Both the position numbers and the translations under genes were made by a program. From Spirodela intermedia (lineage: Eukaryota > Streptophyta > Magnoliopsida > Alismatales > Araceae): a stretch of 64,000 nucleotides of DNA. The notes under the pieces are model-generated. The model was given only the letters and a program-made list of their open reading frames with translations, did no database searches and had not been told where the DNA came from. This document shows, one piece after another, positions 10,552-23,922 of this stretch. Position 1 is the first letter of the stretch, and each line of letters opens with the position of its first letter. The stretch lies in contig LR746272.1 in NCBI GenBank assembly GCA_902729315.2, positions 11,402,327 to 11,466,326 on the forward strand. Reading direction: 5' to 3'.

Positions 10552-13500
10552 ATGAGGAGCCGCCTCGCTTCTCCTCCCGCGCGACATCGCGTCCCCGTCG
10601 TTTTGTTTCTCCTCTTCACTCTGTTGTGGTTCTCCTACGGGCGGAATGGAAATGACACAAAGGCTTCCGGGAAAGAGAGCAGCTTCGCGGACATGATCGA
10701 TCGTGCCTTGCAGAAGGAGTTCCCGGAAAGCGAGCAGAATGGGGGAGGTGCGTAGATCTGTGCTCCATTCATCATCATTTTTCTCTTTTCCCGTCTTTGC
10801 CGACTCGTTCGGGTGTTCCATTTCTTGCTACTGACCGTTAGAGTGAGCTGTACACAATTATTGTGTTCTATATTCCACTCGGTGTCCTTACACTCGGTTT
10901 GTTCTCGAAGAACGTTTCTTGGAATGGGACTCCGTTTTGCTTTCGGAGGTCGAAGGGGATCCTACTTGCGCAATAGGTTGCCTTTTATTCTTGCAATTAA
11001 AGTCATTGTCGAGTGTTTTGGTGACCGCATCGGGTTGAAGAAAGAGCTTCTTATGTTGGATCCGACGCATCCTGCCGAGCGAAGCAGTGTTTCATTTTAG
11101 TCGGTGCCATGGATTCAACGTGCGACTGTATCTCTGGAAAAACCGTTCGATTGTGAACCACCCTCTTCCCTTTTCATGTTCTAGTGTTGTGATTTATCAT
11201 TTTCATTTCAAGAGAGTTCGCGCATTCTCTTGAATTTAACATTTTGGCTGCTGATTCTCACGTAGTAGGAGAATACTCTTTCTCACTCCTGTAGAATGCT
11301 GTTACAATTTTCCTAGGTATGTATCATTAGTGCTGTATGGACATTTTGGCTGCTGTATGTATCATTGGTTCTTCTATTTACTCGCAGATTTTTTTTCCTT
11401 ATCATCTTAAATAATGTTGTGTTTTCCGTCATTGACATCACAAAAGAGTTTGATTGTTCTGCCAAACATTGTATTGTGATAGCTGTTTCCATGTATTTCT
11501 CAGAAACTGATGACGGAGACTTCAACAACAGTGTTGCTGGAAATCAGGTTTTCTTTTAGATCTTTTATTCTCGAGTTGATTATCTTGTTCATTTGATCGG
11601 AGTAACTGTACATATAGGTTCATCTGCAAATTTCAAACTGTATTTTAAGTTTTCGGATTTTTTTGACCATGACTCGACTGATTGTGGCTTGACATATTGA
11701 GTGAATGCGGTAGGAGGGTGTGCAAAGTTTTGGAGAAATTTCTCACCTTCTGGGGACGGCTTTAATGCTGTACATATATAGAGTTCGATCTCCTTCGAAG
11801 GAATTCGAGTAACTGAAGATAATCCTGTTTATCTAAAAATTTAACTTCTCATAAGTATCTTATTTTTTTGTTTCGGTTTTTTTATTGGATGTCCTGATGC
11901 CCTATTTTCTTTCGTCATACTTAATATTCGCTGCTTTCTTGGGCGTGGATAGTTTTTTAAAAATATTTCTCTGATGACGATTCAAATTAAATGTAAAACT
12001 TTCATGTCTTTTGTTCTCCTCAGTGATCAATAACTAAGGTACCCTTTTTTTAGAGTAAATAATTTTCCAACATTTTTGGTGCTTGTAGAATATAATTAAA
12101 TTACTACGCAAATATCGTAAATCAACTGGAGTTGCAAATGGCACGAGTATATGGTTATAGAAGCGTATGTTAATAATTCTGAAAGCTTTCTCAAACATTA
12201 GATTTTTTTCACCAGGAATCGTGGAGTTTCTGTTGGCGTTTGAATTCTATTGCTAAACACTTATGGGTATAATTTTTTATCTACGAGGATAGTCTAAGTT
12301 CTGTCACCAAGAAGCTTTTACTTAGAAGTTAAATCATGTTCGTGATCGTTTGAGAGACCATTCCCAATCTATGGCAAAGCAAGGTTGGTGATAATTTATG
12401 AATTCCGATGATGCTGGATAGAAAGTGATTTCTTGGTTGGCCTTCATGGATAGCTTGACTTTCAGTTTTTTTTCTTTTGTTACTTCTTTCTTATCCTCCG
12501 ATGCGTGACTCTCTCACCATATGTGCCATGGTTTCTTCTGACACCTCTTACTTTTCAGTAATATAAGGTATCTTTATTCATACATTTTTCACCCAGCTTT
12601 CCCGGTAATAATAATATAACATTAGTCACTTGTTTACCCAAATGTACAATGAGGAATTTTCCACTATGTTGGCAACGCAAATAAGTTTCATGTATATATA
12701 ATCATTTTATTTACAGGGTAATAAAAAATGTGATAAGCCTTATTTTATTCCATGTCTGACTAAGGCTCTATTTTTACATCACAACTGTGACGTTGTGTGA
12801 TAGTTGGTTGGTTCACTATTCAATAACTAGTTAAGCAATTGTGTTTTTGATGACTCATAGATAACCGAACTTTGTCATTCTTCATCTCTGTTCATCAATC
12901 ATTTGGAAGGACATGGTGAACCATACATTTACGGCGTTTTTTAAAAAGATATTTCATTACTTGACCTCAAGATGTTTCATTTGTTATTTTGATGCTCAGA
13001 TACAAAACTATTTAGATGGGATATTAGATAACGTTACATTAAGCAATATATTTCCTTTGTTTTCTAGAAAACTATGATTTGAGGGACAAAGTCTGTTTTT
13101 TCCTAAAAAAATGATCTGAATCAGCGGGAAAAGCATGAAGTAATAAGATGGCTGGCAAAGACAAATTCTCAATGTACTGATAAACTTCTTATTGTGAATT
13201 TTTTTCTAAAGTCTTCACGTTTTTTTTGTTTATCTTAAATCTGAAAGTTCAAGTCCTTAAGCAAATAATGAGCTTACCCATTAGCAAATATCGTGATGCC
13301 ATTGATGGATAATCTTTTAGGAGAGTCATTAAATGCAACATGGTGCACCAAGATTGGGTGATTTTGCACCGTTCTCATTCTGTAAAGCGTTTGGAATGAT
13401 CTCTCCTTATGACCTATGCATATTGATAGTAATATGCATCTATACGTTCTGTTTAGTTTTGTTCCATTTATTTTTACTCTTTAAAGGGTTGGCTCTTGTT

Positions 13501-16500
13501 CCTTATCCTCTAAGAAATGAATACAGGCATATATCCCTGCTCCTAGGAAAACCGATGTTAACATAATATGCGTCAATGCCAGACTCTTTGCATTCCTACT
13601 GTGCACTGGAAAACAAATTACAGATGTAAAAGTTTCTCCTTTATTTTCTGTTATTATACCCCAGCATATTTATCTCAGTGCTTTCTTTTCACCAGGCAGT
13701 CCTTGAAACTGTAGCCAGAGTCAAGTCAAATAAAAATGACACAAAGGAGAAGTATGCAATCTCTACTTTATTTGGTAACTGGCATTTATAAATTATTTGT
13801 TTTTTTTTTTTCAACAAAGCTGAAAGTCAGAATGCTCTAGTTCTAAATTAATACTGCCTATGTGAATTTATGAGTCCTGTTCACATCTTCATTTTCAGGT
13901 CATTTCAGTTTCATGACGTTTTCAATTTGGACCATGAGAATCATGGAGAGGACATGCCTACTTTAATTGATCGGAAAGTATGACTCGCTATACTCTGAGA
14001 TTCTTGATTCTATTAGAGTCCATTGCAGTGAAATTCCACCTGCCTTTGTTTCGTTGTCTGTAATTTCAGGATAATGTTTTCGTTATATCAAATCCCAAAT
14101 CAAAATACCCTGTGCTGCAGCTGGATCTTAGGTACTCATTACTATTTTTTGTGAGATATTCTCATATAATTTATCTTCTTTGTTTGATCTTTGTTTATTG
14201 TTTATTGCAGGTTGATCTCTGATCTTGTAGTAGTCATTGTCTCTGCAGCTTGTGGTGGAATTGCTTTTGCTTGTGTTGGACAACCGGTTTGTGCCCCATT
14301 TCTTTCACCTATGTCTAAAAATGGAATATAAATTCCATGCGCATATAGTTTTTATTATTGAGAAAAGATAAATTCTACCAGCATATTTTTCCGCTTGCCT
14401 TAAATCGTCTGCTTTCAATTTTGCAAATTTTTTAAAGGAAAAGTAGATCTGTTAAGCTAATAACTTGATGCAGGTTATTACTGGATATTTGCTGGCTGGA
14501 TCTGTTATTGGTCCTGGAGGTTTGAAATTTGTCAGTGAGTTGGTTCAAGTAAGGCGCTCTCCATTGCCAAAAATGCTTTCATAAACTAAAACATAGCCTC
14601 AGTGAAGAGTTTTTTTTTTCAATGTATCTTATTATATAATATCTCGGAAGGCTAATTTCATGCGTTCAGCTTGTGGGTATAAAAATGTAGTCTCTGAAGG
14701 TTAATGCCACGTGATCAATATATTTAACCTAACTTGTCTGTACAGAACTAAAATTCTTTGAGCATCCCTAAAGCATGTACTCGTTTTGTTCATTCTTTAT
14801 TTATCTCAGAAAAAGTATTTGAGAATAGTCTTTTCCAGTAATGAGCAAACAGTCTGTCAACATGCAAATATCATGCGATAATCCATGCACTTGTCAAACC
14901 AATGATTAGTTACAACTTATGAGGATTGATAGGATTGTTTTCCACTCCACTTTAAAAAAATCGACTTACGGCCTTCACCTGTGGTACAAATAAATGGATC
15001 TTGTAGATGTGTTTGTTTCGCATATCAGCTGTGGAGCTCTCTTGATAACACACATATTTCAGGAAAATATGTTGGAAGGGAATAGGTTTAAATCTTGTTT
15101 TAGATAGAAAACAGAGATATGGTATGAACCGAGAAAAAACAGGTATACAGAGATATGATAGAAAATATGTTGGTTGTACAGCCCTTTTGCTATTTTTTAT
15201 CGCAAGGAATTGTCGACTATAACTCCGAAATCTCTATTCTATGGTACTTATTCTTTTTCCTTATCTTCTATCATGCAAAAAGGACTCTTCTCAAGACTTT
15301 AATTGTCTTAACTACAAACTTTTAGGTTCAGATCGGGAAAGTACGAGGAGCCCTCGTCTCCTATTTAATTCTAGGTTATCAGTCTCTGAAAAAATTCTAG
15401 GTTGAGAATTTAATTTATTAAGCAAGTAAGAGTCTTAGATTGACGCATTAAGTCAGATTCACATTTCATTAGGTAATATACAACTTAAGCAATACATAGT
15501 TACGAACTAAACACTCTGAAATAGGATAGTGCCAGGCTATGCCAGTCCAATCTGCATGAGTCAGCCAAAAGACTGTAGTAGGTGAACTTTGAGCTTAGAA
15601 CCTTTCTAAAAGATAGCTTTGCTTATCTCTTTAATGTTAACAGCTGCAATGAGACTTTTATGAATTATGATGCCGTTGTAAATTTGATATCTTGATTTGC
15701 TTTTGATAGGTCGAGACAGTTGCACAATTTGGTGTCATTTTTCTTCTTTTTGCATTGGGACTGGAATTCTCTACTGCTAAGGTCTGATGAGCTCAGTCTG
15801 ACCCTCCCCCCCCCCCTCTCTCTCTCTCTCTCTTTTCATGCAAACATTCTTGTCTTCCAGTTTTTCTTTTCTATATTTTACGTTCATTCCAATTTCCAAC
15901 ATTATTCTGATTAATGCATACTATTCACCCAAATTCCCTTTTTGGAACATAGCATTTGAGATGCTTTATTTTCATCGAAAAAATTGTGACTTTTAGTCTC
16001 GTTGTGTGCAGCTTCGGGTTGTTCGAGCTGTTGCAGTCCTAGGTGGCCTGCTCCAAATTTTTCTTTTTATTTGCATGTGTGGGATAATCGCATCTGTACG
16101 TTTTTCCATCTGGTGACCAAAATGTCGTTTGGAACTTTTGTTAAAGCTTAAAACTTGATCATTCAATTTAGCTGAACTTGGAAATACGGAAAGATACTAG
16201 TCATATATACGGAAATAACTGAACTTACCGAAGGATGTTTTTCGTGCTGATAAACATGCTAAGTTGAGTCACCTGGATGAATCTCCTCCCCCTATCCCTA
16301 TCGATTAAAGTGAGGAGATTCCAGCTTGCTTGCTTCCAGCATTAACGGCTCTTATTCACGAGGAATTGTATTTTTGGCGACTGCTTGACGTTAATGATAT
16401 GTCAAAAAGTATACTAGTTTACGAACACAGTTGTTAGGAGTCATTTATTATTTCTTTCTGCGTGAGAAAGAAAGCATTATTTTTTCCTATCAGATACCAT

Positions 16501-19500
16501 GTCGTTATGTCATCTGGATAAAATGCACACTTAACTTTTTTTTTGACAGTGGGTGGTCCCGCACTTTCATTATGATCAAAATTGTGAGGTTTTTATGGGA
16601 GATCTCTTCAGAAAGTGTAGTCACTTGCTTTTAGTGATTTTTTTGTGATTCATTATGTCTTTCGTAAAACCATATGACTGGCAGCTTGTGTGAGCTTTTC
16701 GTCAGTGGTTGGACGAAATTGAGATAAAAAAGACCCAGTTGTCAGAAAATGTTATTTCTTTTAACCTCGTTTCTGTCAGATATATGTGCATGTTGAGGAT
16801 ATTGTCTATCCTTGTGATACACAGTTTTTTCCCGCTTTTTACTCTGTGAATAATCCGCGTATCTTGCCATGGATGCCACTCCTGTAGTTTGGATCTGCAG
16901 CCTTGGAAGTACTGTCTCTAGTGCATGGAAAAATATTTTCTGTACTGTTGTTTTGCTGTTTTCCTTATTGCGGTTAACTTGTCTGGTTGTTGTGGCTTTT
17001 ATTCTGCAGTTGTGTGGTGGTAAACTTTCTGAGGGTCTTTTCGTTGGTGCATTGCTTTCAATGTCTTCGACAGCTGTGGTACTTTTCTCATTTTATAATT
17101 AGTAATCCATATACTAGTAAGATGAGTTGTTAGCTTTGGTCTATTTTATATTATTCAATTAATAACAATAAATTCATGTTTAAGCTTGTATTATGGGGGA
17201 AGAAGGTTTTGATTTTTGGCAGGGGGTTGTGGTTTCGATTATCTGAGATGACAATTCTCAGTCTTGTAGTGGGTCATAAAAGAATGGGGGAAGACTATGC
17301 ACTGACGACTTGAAGTGACATAATGTTTCTGTTGTGTAGCCAGTATAACAACATTATCTATGACACTGGAGTTTTGTTATATGGTGCTTCCTTTGTTTGC
17401 ACCACAATTACGTCTTATACCGTGTTGTGTTGCATTTTCTTCCTTATATTATCTTATTTATCAGTGCATTTGTTCCGAAATTCTTAAAATAACATTTACA
17501 TTTTGGATTCTCTCTTCTCTTTCTCTTTCCCTCAGATTTTAAAACAAAGAAATGTTGTAGCAATAACACTTACCAAAGCGCTGCTCTTTCCTCAATATAA
17601 TTTTAGTTTTCCCTGTGATAATGCTTTGCATTTTGGCGTGTTTGAAACTCTCTTACGTTATGTTGTTGTGGGTTTTGTTTTCTCAGAGCATACTGATTAC
17701 TTTTTATCCTCCCTGTCTAAGGACTTTGTGAGGTGCTGTCTGGGTTGTGTTAGCCTTCGTTGTGTTGGAAAAATGGATGGTTGGGTGTGGGTCTAGTGTC
17801 CATAGCAGTTTTCTTATGGGTGGTGGTAAGATATTTTCTTATCTTCACGGGTGTGCCTTCCTAGAGTTGCCTTGGCCTGAATGGGCGGTAGTCACCATGA
17901 CTATGGATCGGAAGGTTCCGGGAGGACTCTGCCTCTAATAACACAGAAGACTAAGTTTTCTCCCTTTTTGAGGGGGGTGGAAAAGCGATAGACAGAATTT
18001 GAGTTAAACCAGAAATCGGATATTCCACTATTTCTCTGCTGGGCAAAATTTCATGCCTATTTGACAATGGGTATCAGTTGCCTCACTTTTAATGGGTGGA
18101 TATTCAAAATTTTTAATTATTCGACAAGCAGTGCAGTATTATCAATTTTTAAAAAAAATAGAAGTACAGATTTTTTGAGATGAGATTAGATTTTTCGGCT
18201 TCATTAACCTATTGTCCTTGAATATGAAGTTACAAGCATTTTTAGGTGCACATTTTTAATGAAATCACCTTCATAAGAAACTGAATATTACCCCCCTATT
18301 ATGCAGGTTTTGAAGTTTCTAATGGAAAGCAATAGTATTAGTGCTCTTCATGGTCAGGTTACGGTTGGTACACTTATACTCCAGGTGCTCATTTACCTAC
18401 CAAACAGCCTTTCTATTTTGAAGGAAAAATTGCCATTATTGTTACTATTCATATACTGCACATGATGAACAATACACTCTATAAGATCTAATTGGTCTTA
18501 GACTTGGATATGCACCTCAATGGGAACACACGAGTCACAATGTTTTTCTTTACAGGATTGTGCGGTTGGTTTGCTCTTTGTATTGCTTCCTGTTCTGGGT
18601 GGCACCTCAGATATTCTTCAAGGAGTGATTTCCATGGCCAAATTGTAATCTACTACACTTGATTCTCCTTTGGAAAGGTTGATAATGCTGTATACTTTCT
18701 CTAGCTTACAATCTAACATTTGCATACTTTATGTGAATAACTGACCAACAAAGTATGGATTCTAGAAGGATTTCTCATCAGTCTTTAAATGGATGGTAGA
18801 CGACTGCACATATTTTAAAATTATGGGAATCTTTCTCTCCCGTGTTACTTTTACGGTCTTACAACAAAAACTCTATTGGCACATATTATCTTTTTTAATG
18901 TGAAGTCACGTCGTGCTGTATTTGGCCAATTAAAACTAAACTGCAATTCACTGTGCTTTATTTTCTTTTGACAAGGTTGGTCGTGCTGTGTACATTCTTG
19001 GGTTTTCTATCAATATTGACTCGTACTTGTGTCCCATGGTTCCTCAAGCTTATGATAAATCTTTCATCTCAGGTATTACTATGCTTTAACTTTTATCCAA
19101 AAAAGGTAAAAGATCGAGCTTAGTTATATAGCAGTATCCGTTGCTTGCATCAAATTCCTTAAAAAGGTTTCATGTCCTTTAATTTTTTTTACTTTGGCCA
19201 ATTGATATCAACACTTTTTCTTTTGGTGCAGACAAATGAACTTTATCAGTTGGCTTCGGTGGCATTCTGTTTACTTGTTGCTTGGGTGTGTCCTAAATCA
19301 TTCTCGTTTTCATTTGGCCGAAGTATATATGATTTTCCTCTTATACTAGCTGCTGTGTCGTTGACTATTATAGAAATGATCATTATAATATCCTGACTTT
19401 GAATGAGAACGGGTGCATTAGACATCCTTGATTTCTTATAACGTTTGGAGAACAGAATCACGGTAATTTCGAAGTATCCTCAAGAAGTTTTTCATCGACA

Positions 19501-22500
19501 TGCAATGAATCCTTATGGCTCATACTTTTGACCGTCTGTGTTAGTTTGATGTAATCGCAAATCAAGTTCTTGAATTGACCGTCTTATATTTATTTGAATT
19601 ATAAAACAGAGTTAATTTTATAGTCAAACGGAGCATTCTAGTGTGTTGAAATGCTTATATTTCAGTTGGTCTATCTTCTCTTTTAAAGCTTTAGAATATG
19701 GTTCTGTTTTGACATATTATAACCGGCAATAGTCCAGTGCCTTATTTGTGAATTCAGTTACATTAATATTCTATCCCAAAAACTACACGATAAATTCACA
19801 AAATTTCTGCAACATTGCTGTTGTCTTGACACAGTTAGTAAAGTTATGCTTGCTGTTATTTTGTGACATCTTAGTTACAACTAGTGATGTGTCCGGTAAG
19901 ATGTGTTCCTGAGTTCCACATGCATCATCTTTGACTTAAAGATCAGTTGACTCTTTTAACTGTTAACCAACGTCAAAGGAATTTACTATTTCATCAATGG
20001 TAAAAGATCCTTTTGTTCAGATTTTCAACTAATTACTCTGCACTTGTCGAAATTCTCAAGGTGCTGGGTCGTCCTTCAAGTATATGCTGTGCCTCTTAAG
20101 TTTATAATTGATGCCTTCAGTTTTGAAACATCCTCTCTAAACATGATTTTTTAAAGTAGTTATCTTTTGTGATTCCAGTGTGGCGATAAATTGGGTTTGA
20201 GTCTTGAACTGGGTTCATTTGCTGCGGGGGTAATGATCTCAACTACTGATCTTTCACAACATACCCTTGAGCAGGTAATTTTTATTTCTGTGCCCATCTC
20301 TCCTAAATGCAATCTTTCGTGTACCATCGATCAATATCTACTTTCATATGTTTGATAGAAATCTGGACGCAAATATTTTCTTCTTGAAAATAATATATTT
20401 TATCTGGCCATTTCGTAACTTACAACATGTGTTACTTTCACTGCCAAAATTCGGGTGCAATGTTTGGTCGTAAATGATGTAGGATATGTAAAGTTTTTTA
20501 ACCTAATATATCTCATAATTTGACTTTAAGAAATTGATGAAATTACAGGCGTATAATTCATAAATGGAGGGGTATTGCACTTTGACCTGGGATCTAGCGG
20601 AAATTATGTTCATATTTTTTTTAGTTTATTCAACTTAAAATATTTTAGTACATTTTTGTATGAGCATTTATTCATATTGTTGAGAGATCTCGATTATGTT
20701 GGGTATTGATTCGATACCGGACATAGATGATGGAGGCTATTTAATTTATTTTTCCCTTATTTCATTTATACTGCTTATTAACTTGATATAATTGGGGTAC
20801 ATTAAGCGCACCGTCTTTATAGATATACCACAATGACATTTGTGCAGAGAAAGAGACTATTCCCGTTCTGCCATTTCTCCTTCATTCTTATTTTAACTTC
20901 AAAATTCTTCTCATATATCAATCTTTCTCTGTTTCTTCTTTTTCTTTTACGTTAGTTTAATACACCGGCCATCCGCGTGACAATTTAAGAATTTTATCTG
21001 TGAAATCCTGGGTGGACAATATGGTTTGGAAGAATGTTCGGGTGAAAAAAAGTGATATTAGTTCACGTAGGGTGTCAATGTGCTGGGTTAGCTTGGGGAC
21101 AACAGTGTGAACCCTTTCTTAAGGGGGGCTTGAGCATCAAAGCAAGCTCAGAAGGAAACTCTGTTTGTTTCTTTCCTTTTTATAAAAAGTTATCTTGCTA
21201 AACCCCTTCAATTTGACGTATGAATTTTGTGAATATCCTTTACTGGGACCATGGCCCTTTGACTTGCGATAATCGGACTAGGAGACAGATGTGTATGTGG
21301 CCTCTTTAACTCCGTGCGAAACTACAACACGTGGCCTGTAGCCTGAAACATCATTAATAACTTGGGTAGATGTGTAGACTGACTAGGTAGCCATCTAGAA
21401 AAACTACAAAATTATATCATTTGAGTTAAAGACTGTATCCAAACGTGAAAGAGTTCCGTATAAACAAAAATTATCCCGTCGTTTACAACAGGGTCTGTAA
21501 AAGAAAATATTAAACTCGAATCCATAATCTTATTCTCAAGACTGTATAGTTCTTGAATCAGGTGCGACATTGCTTGGTCTTAGTCTTATAGAAGATTTTT
21601 TTGAAATGTTTCCATTGTTTGGCGTTACTACACAAGAGTCTTACCTTGTTTAAGCCAATAATTTAAAACTGGTTGTAAGGGGGGCTCCATTTGTCTAGGC
21701 TGGCCCAGTGTTGCCATGGTTAGGCTGCTCTACGTGTGTCTCTAACATCAAAAAATAATGTGAAGAAATGAAATATCTTCACCTGGCGGTGCTCTGCCGT
21801 GTTCAGTAAAGGTAATACGACATGCAGCACATATATCTAAAGGTTCTTCTTCCTTGTCTCTCCACTGACCTAACTTGGAGGTTTGCTGTCTTCTTCCTCG
21901 ATGGCATATCATCTCACCGACAATAGTCTGTCTCCTCCTCGCTTCCCCCATCATTTAAGGTCTGCTGCCTTTGCTACCCACGCACAGTCATCTTTCTTCT
22001 CTCGTCATCCAAGGTCATCCTCCTACATCCTTTCTCCATCATCTTTCTCCTCATCACCCAAAGTTCTCCATTATTATTCTCCCTCATCCAACACTCCCTC
22101 ATCTCAGGCTTGCCACATGCCCACTCCCCTCGTTTCCTCCCCCATCACTCAGGGCCAGGTCTCTACTCCCTCTGTACTCTGTAATTTCCCTTTTGTTTTT
22201 ATTGCGGTGGACTTCAAGATATCTTCATCGATGGCGCAGTGAGTCATGCAATGTTTTTGTTTCAAGTGGAGTATTCTGGCCCTGAGATTTGTACTGGAGG
22301 GGAATACCAAGATGTTGTGGTATGAGAAACCATGAGATAAGGGCCCAATTTTGGCAGTTGTTATCGTGTTAAGTGGGATAGTTGGCCACAGCTTCGAAGG
22401 TTACCATATTTTGTTCACCTTTATGCAATGTTTTGTTGATTTTGTACTCTTTGTTATGCATTATCATGTTTAAATCTTTATTTCCTGCTTCCCATTTTCT

Positions 22501-23922
22501 AGCACTTTAGCTTTTATTTTTAAGTTATTGTTCAAACCATGGTATGTACTCATATTGGTTGTTTCTTTTCTGCAGATTGAACCCATTCGTAACTTATTTG
22601 CTGCTCTTTTCCTTGCTTGCGTTGGAATGCTAATACATGTTCATTTCCTTTGGAACCACGTGGATATCTTACTTGCTGCTGTTATTTTGGTGATCATTAC
22701 CAAGACGATAGTGACTGCTACTGTTGTCAAGTGCTTTGGCTATACGAATAAGACCTCACTCCGGGCAAGTCTTTTGTCTGTTCTTCGCATATTCCATTTC
22801 ACTGTGCATTATGTTTCGTCAGATTTTGAGTCTTCTGCTGCATTCCTGCAGGTTGGCATGTCTCTGGCACAGATTGGGGAATTCGCATTTGTTCTTCTCA
22901 GTCGTGCGTCAAATCTACATTTGATTGAGGTAGAGGAGCATTTCGAAAAAAATCGCCTTTTTCTTATCAGATATATGGTTGAGGGTTGTAGAACTTTGTA
23001 TACTATAAATGGTGTCGAACCACAATACCATTTATCATTTGCAGCATCAGAGTGACAGACGCGGGGATTTAGCCAACTGTTGACATCCTCCTCCCTCTCA
23101 GAGACTCTTAAAGCATACAGAATCTTGTTAGCCTTGCCACCAAACCATAGGGTTCTTCAATGCTAGCATGCGAATCCATGCAGTGACTAAAGATGATATA
23201 CGTCAATGTTGACGTCAGATTGTTTCCCGTGAGATGTTCATGCAATTTCATCTTTAAAGCATGTTAAAATATGCATGGGTATTTTCTTTCTATGATCCAC
23301 ATTTCTCATTTGACCACTTGACTAACTGTCTTGATGTTTGGCCAGGGAAAACTCTACCTCCTGCTTCTTGGCACAACAGCACTTAGCCTGGTATCTCATA
23401 AACCCCTTCTTCCCTGTGTTCATCCACGCTTCATTTTACTTCTAGTAACGACACATGGTAGACTGAAAGCGATCAGAGCGACTAATACTCAAGGATAATG
23501 CCGGAAGGAAGTATTGATAATAACTCGTTTTATTCACTCGTTCATGTCTTTCAGAGATCGCCTTTTACTGTTGAAATTTGGTAGAAATGCACGATTTTTT
23601 TTCCCTTTAATTAGAAGCAATATCTAGCACAAAAATAGTGAGAATCTCCGATGGACGAAGTTCCTTGAGAATTCACATTTTTTTCTCTATCCCTTCCCCG
23701 TTATATAAAGTCGGCGTTGGGTGACATCTCTGCCTGCTCGTTTGATTTGGAGATATCTCATCAAGCATCAAAATTCTGCAGGTGACCACTCCTCTACTCT
23801 TTAAGTTGATTCCTACCGTCGTTCATCTTGGAGTACTGCTGCAGTGGTTCCCCCCCGACAGAGCCCAGCTTGAGGTAATGCTTCCATTCCATCTCATCAG
23901 CACACTTGCTGCCAATGTCTAG
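10552..23922 (+). CDS. K+ efflux antiporter, KEA4/5/6 type (CPA2 family)
   Basis: Cation/proton antiporter of the CPA2 superfamily. Arabidopsis KEA4-6 act in Golgi/TGN/prevacuolar membranes in pH and K+ balance. Exons: 10552-10747, 11504-11547, 13696-13751, 13899-13977, 14070-14131, 14211-14286, 14474-14548, 15710-15781, 16012-16095, 17010-17078, 18307-18384, 18556-18644, 18976-19072, 19232-19285, 20179-20274, 22576-22764, 22852-22929, 23346-23390 and 23782-23874, in frame throughout (544 codons). A hydrophobic N-terminal signal segment is followed by SSFADMIDRALQKEFPESEQ, a KEA4-6 hallmark. The exchanger domain starts near residue 147 (ISDLVVVIVSAACGGIAFA, GQPVITGYLLAGSVIGPGG) and includes MSSTAVVLKFLME, ILQDCAVGLLF, LELGSFAAGVMIST and VGMSLAQIGEFAFVLL. 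Intron 16 has a GC donor. The usual short last exon was not recognised; read-through after 23874 stops at 23922, so the C terminus is uncertain. Confidence 0.92.
22765..22851 (+). other. Non-canonical GC-AG intron in the KEA gene
   Basis: The donor reads CGG|GCAAGT and the acceptor CCTGCAG|GTTGG. Joining them gives NKTSLR followed by VGMSLAQIGEF, in frame and collinear with the family. The intron is 87 bp and contains no in-frame stop, so read-through looks like one long open frame. The nearest GT (22769) would shift the frame. GC-AG introns are a known minor class, often with a strong remaining donor consensus as here. Confidence 0.75.
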
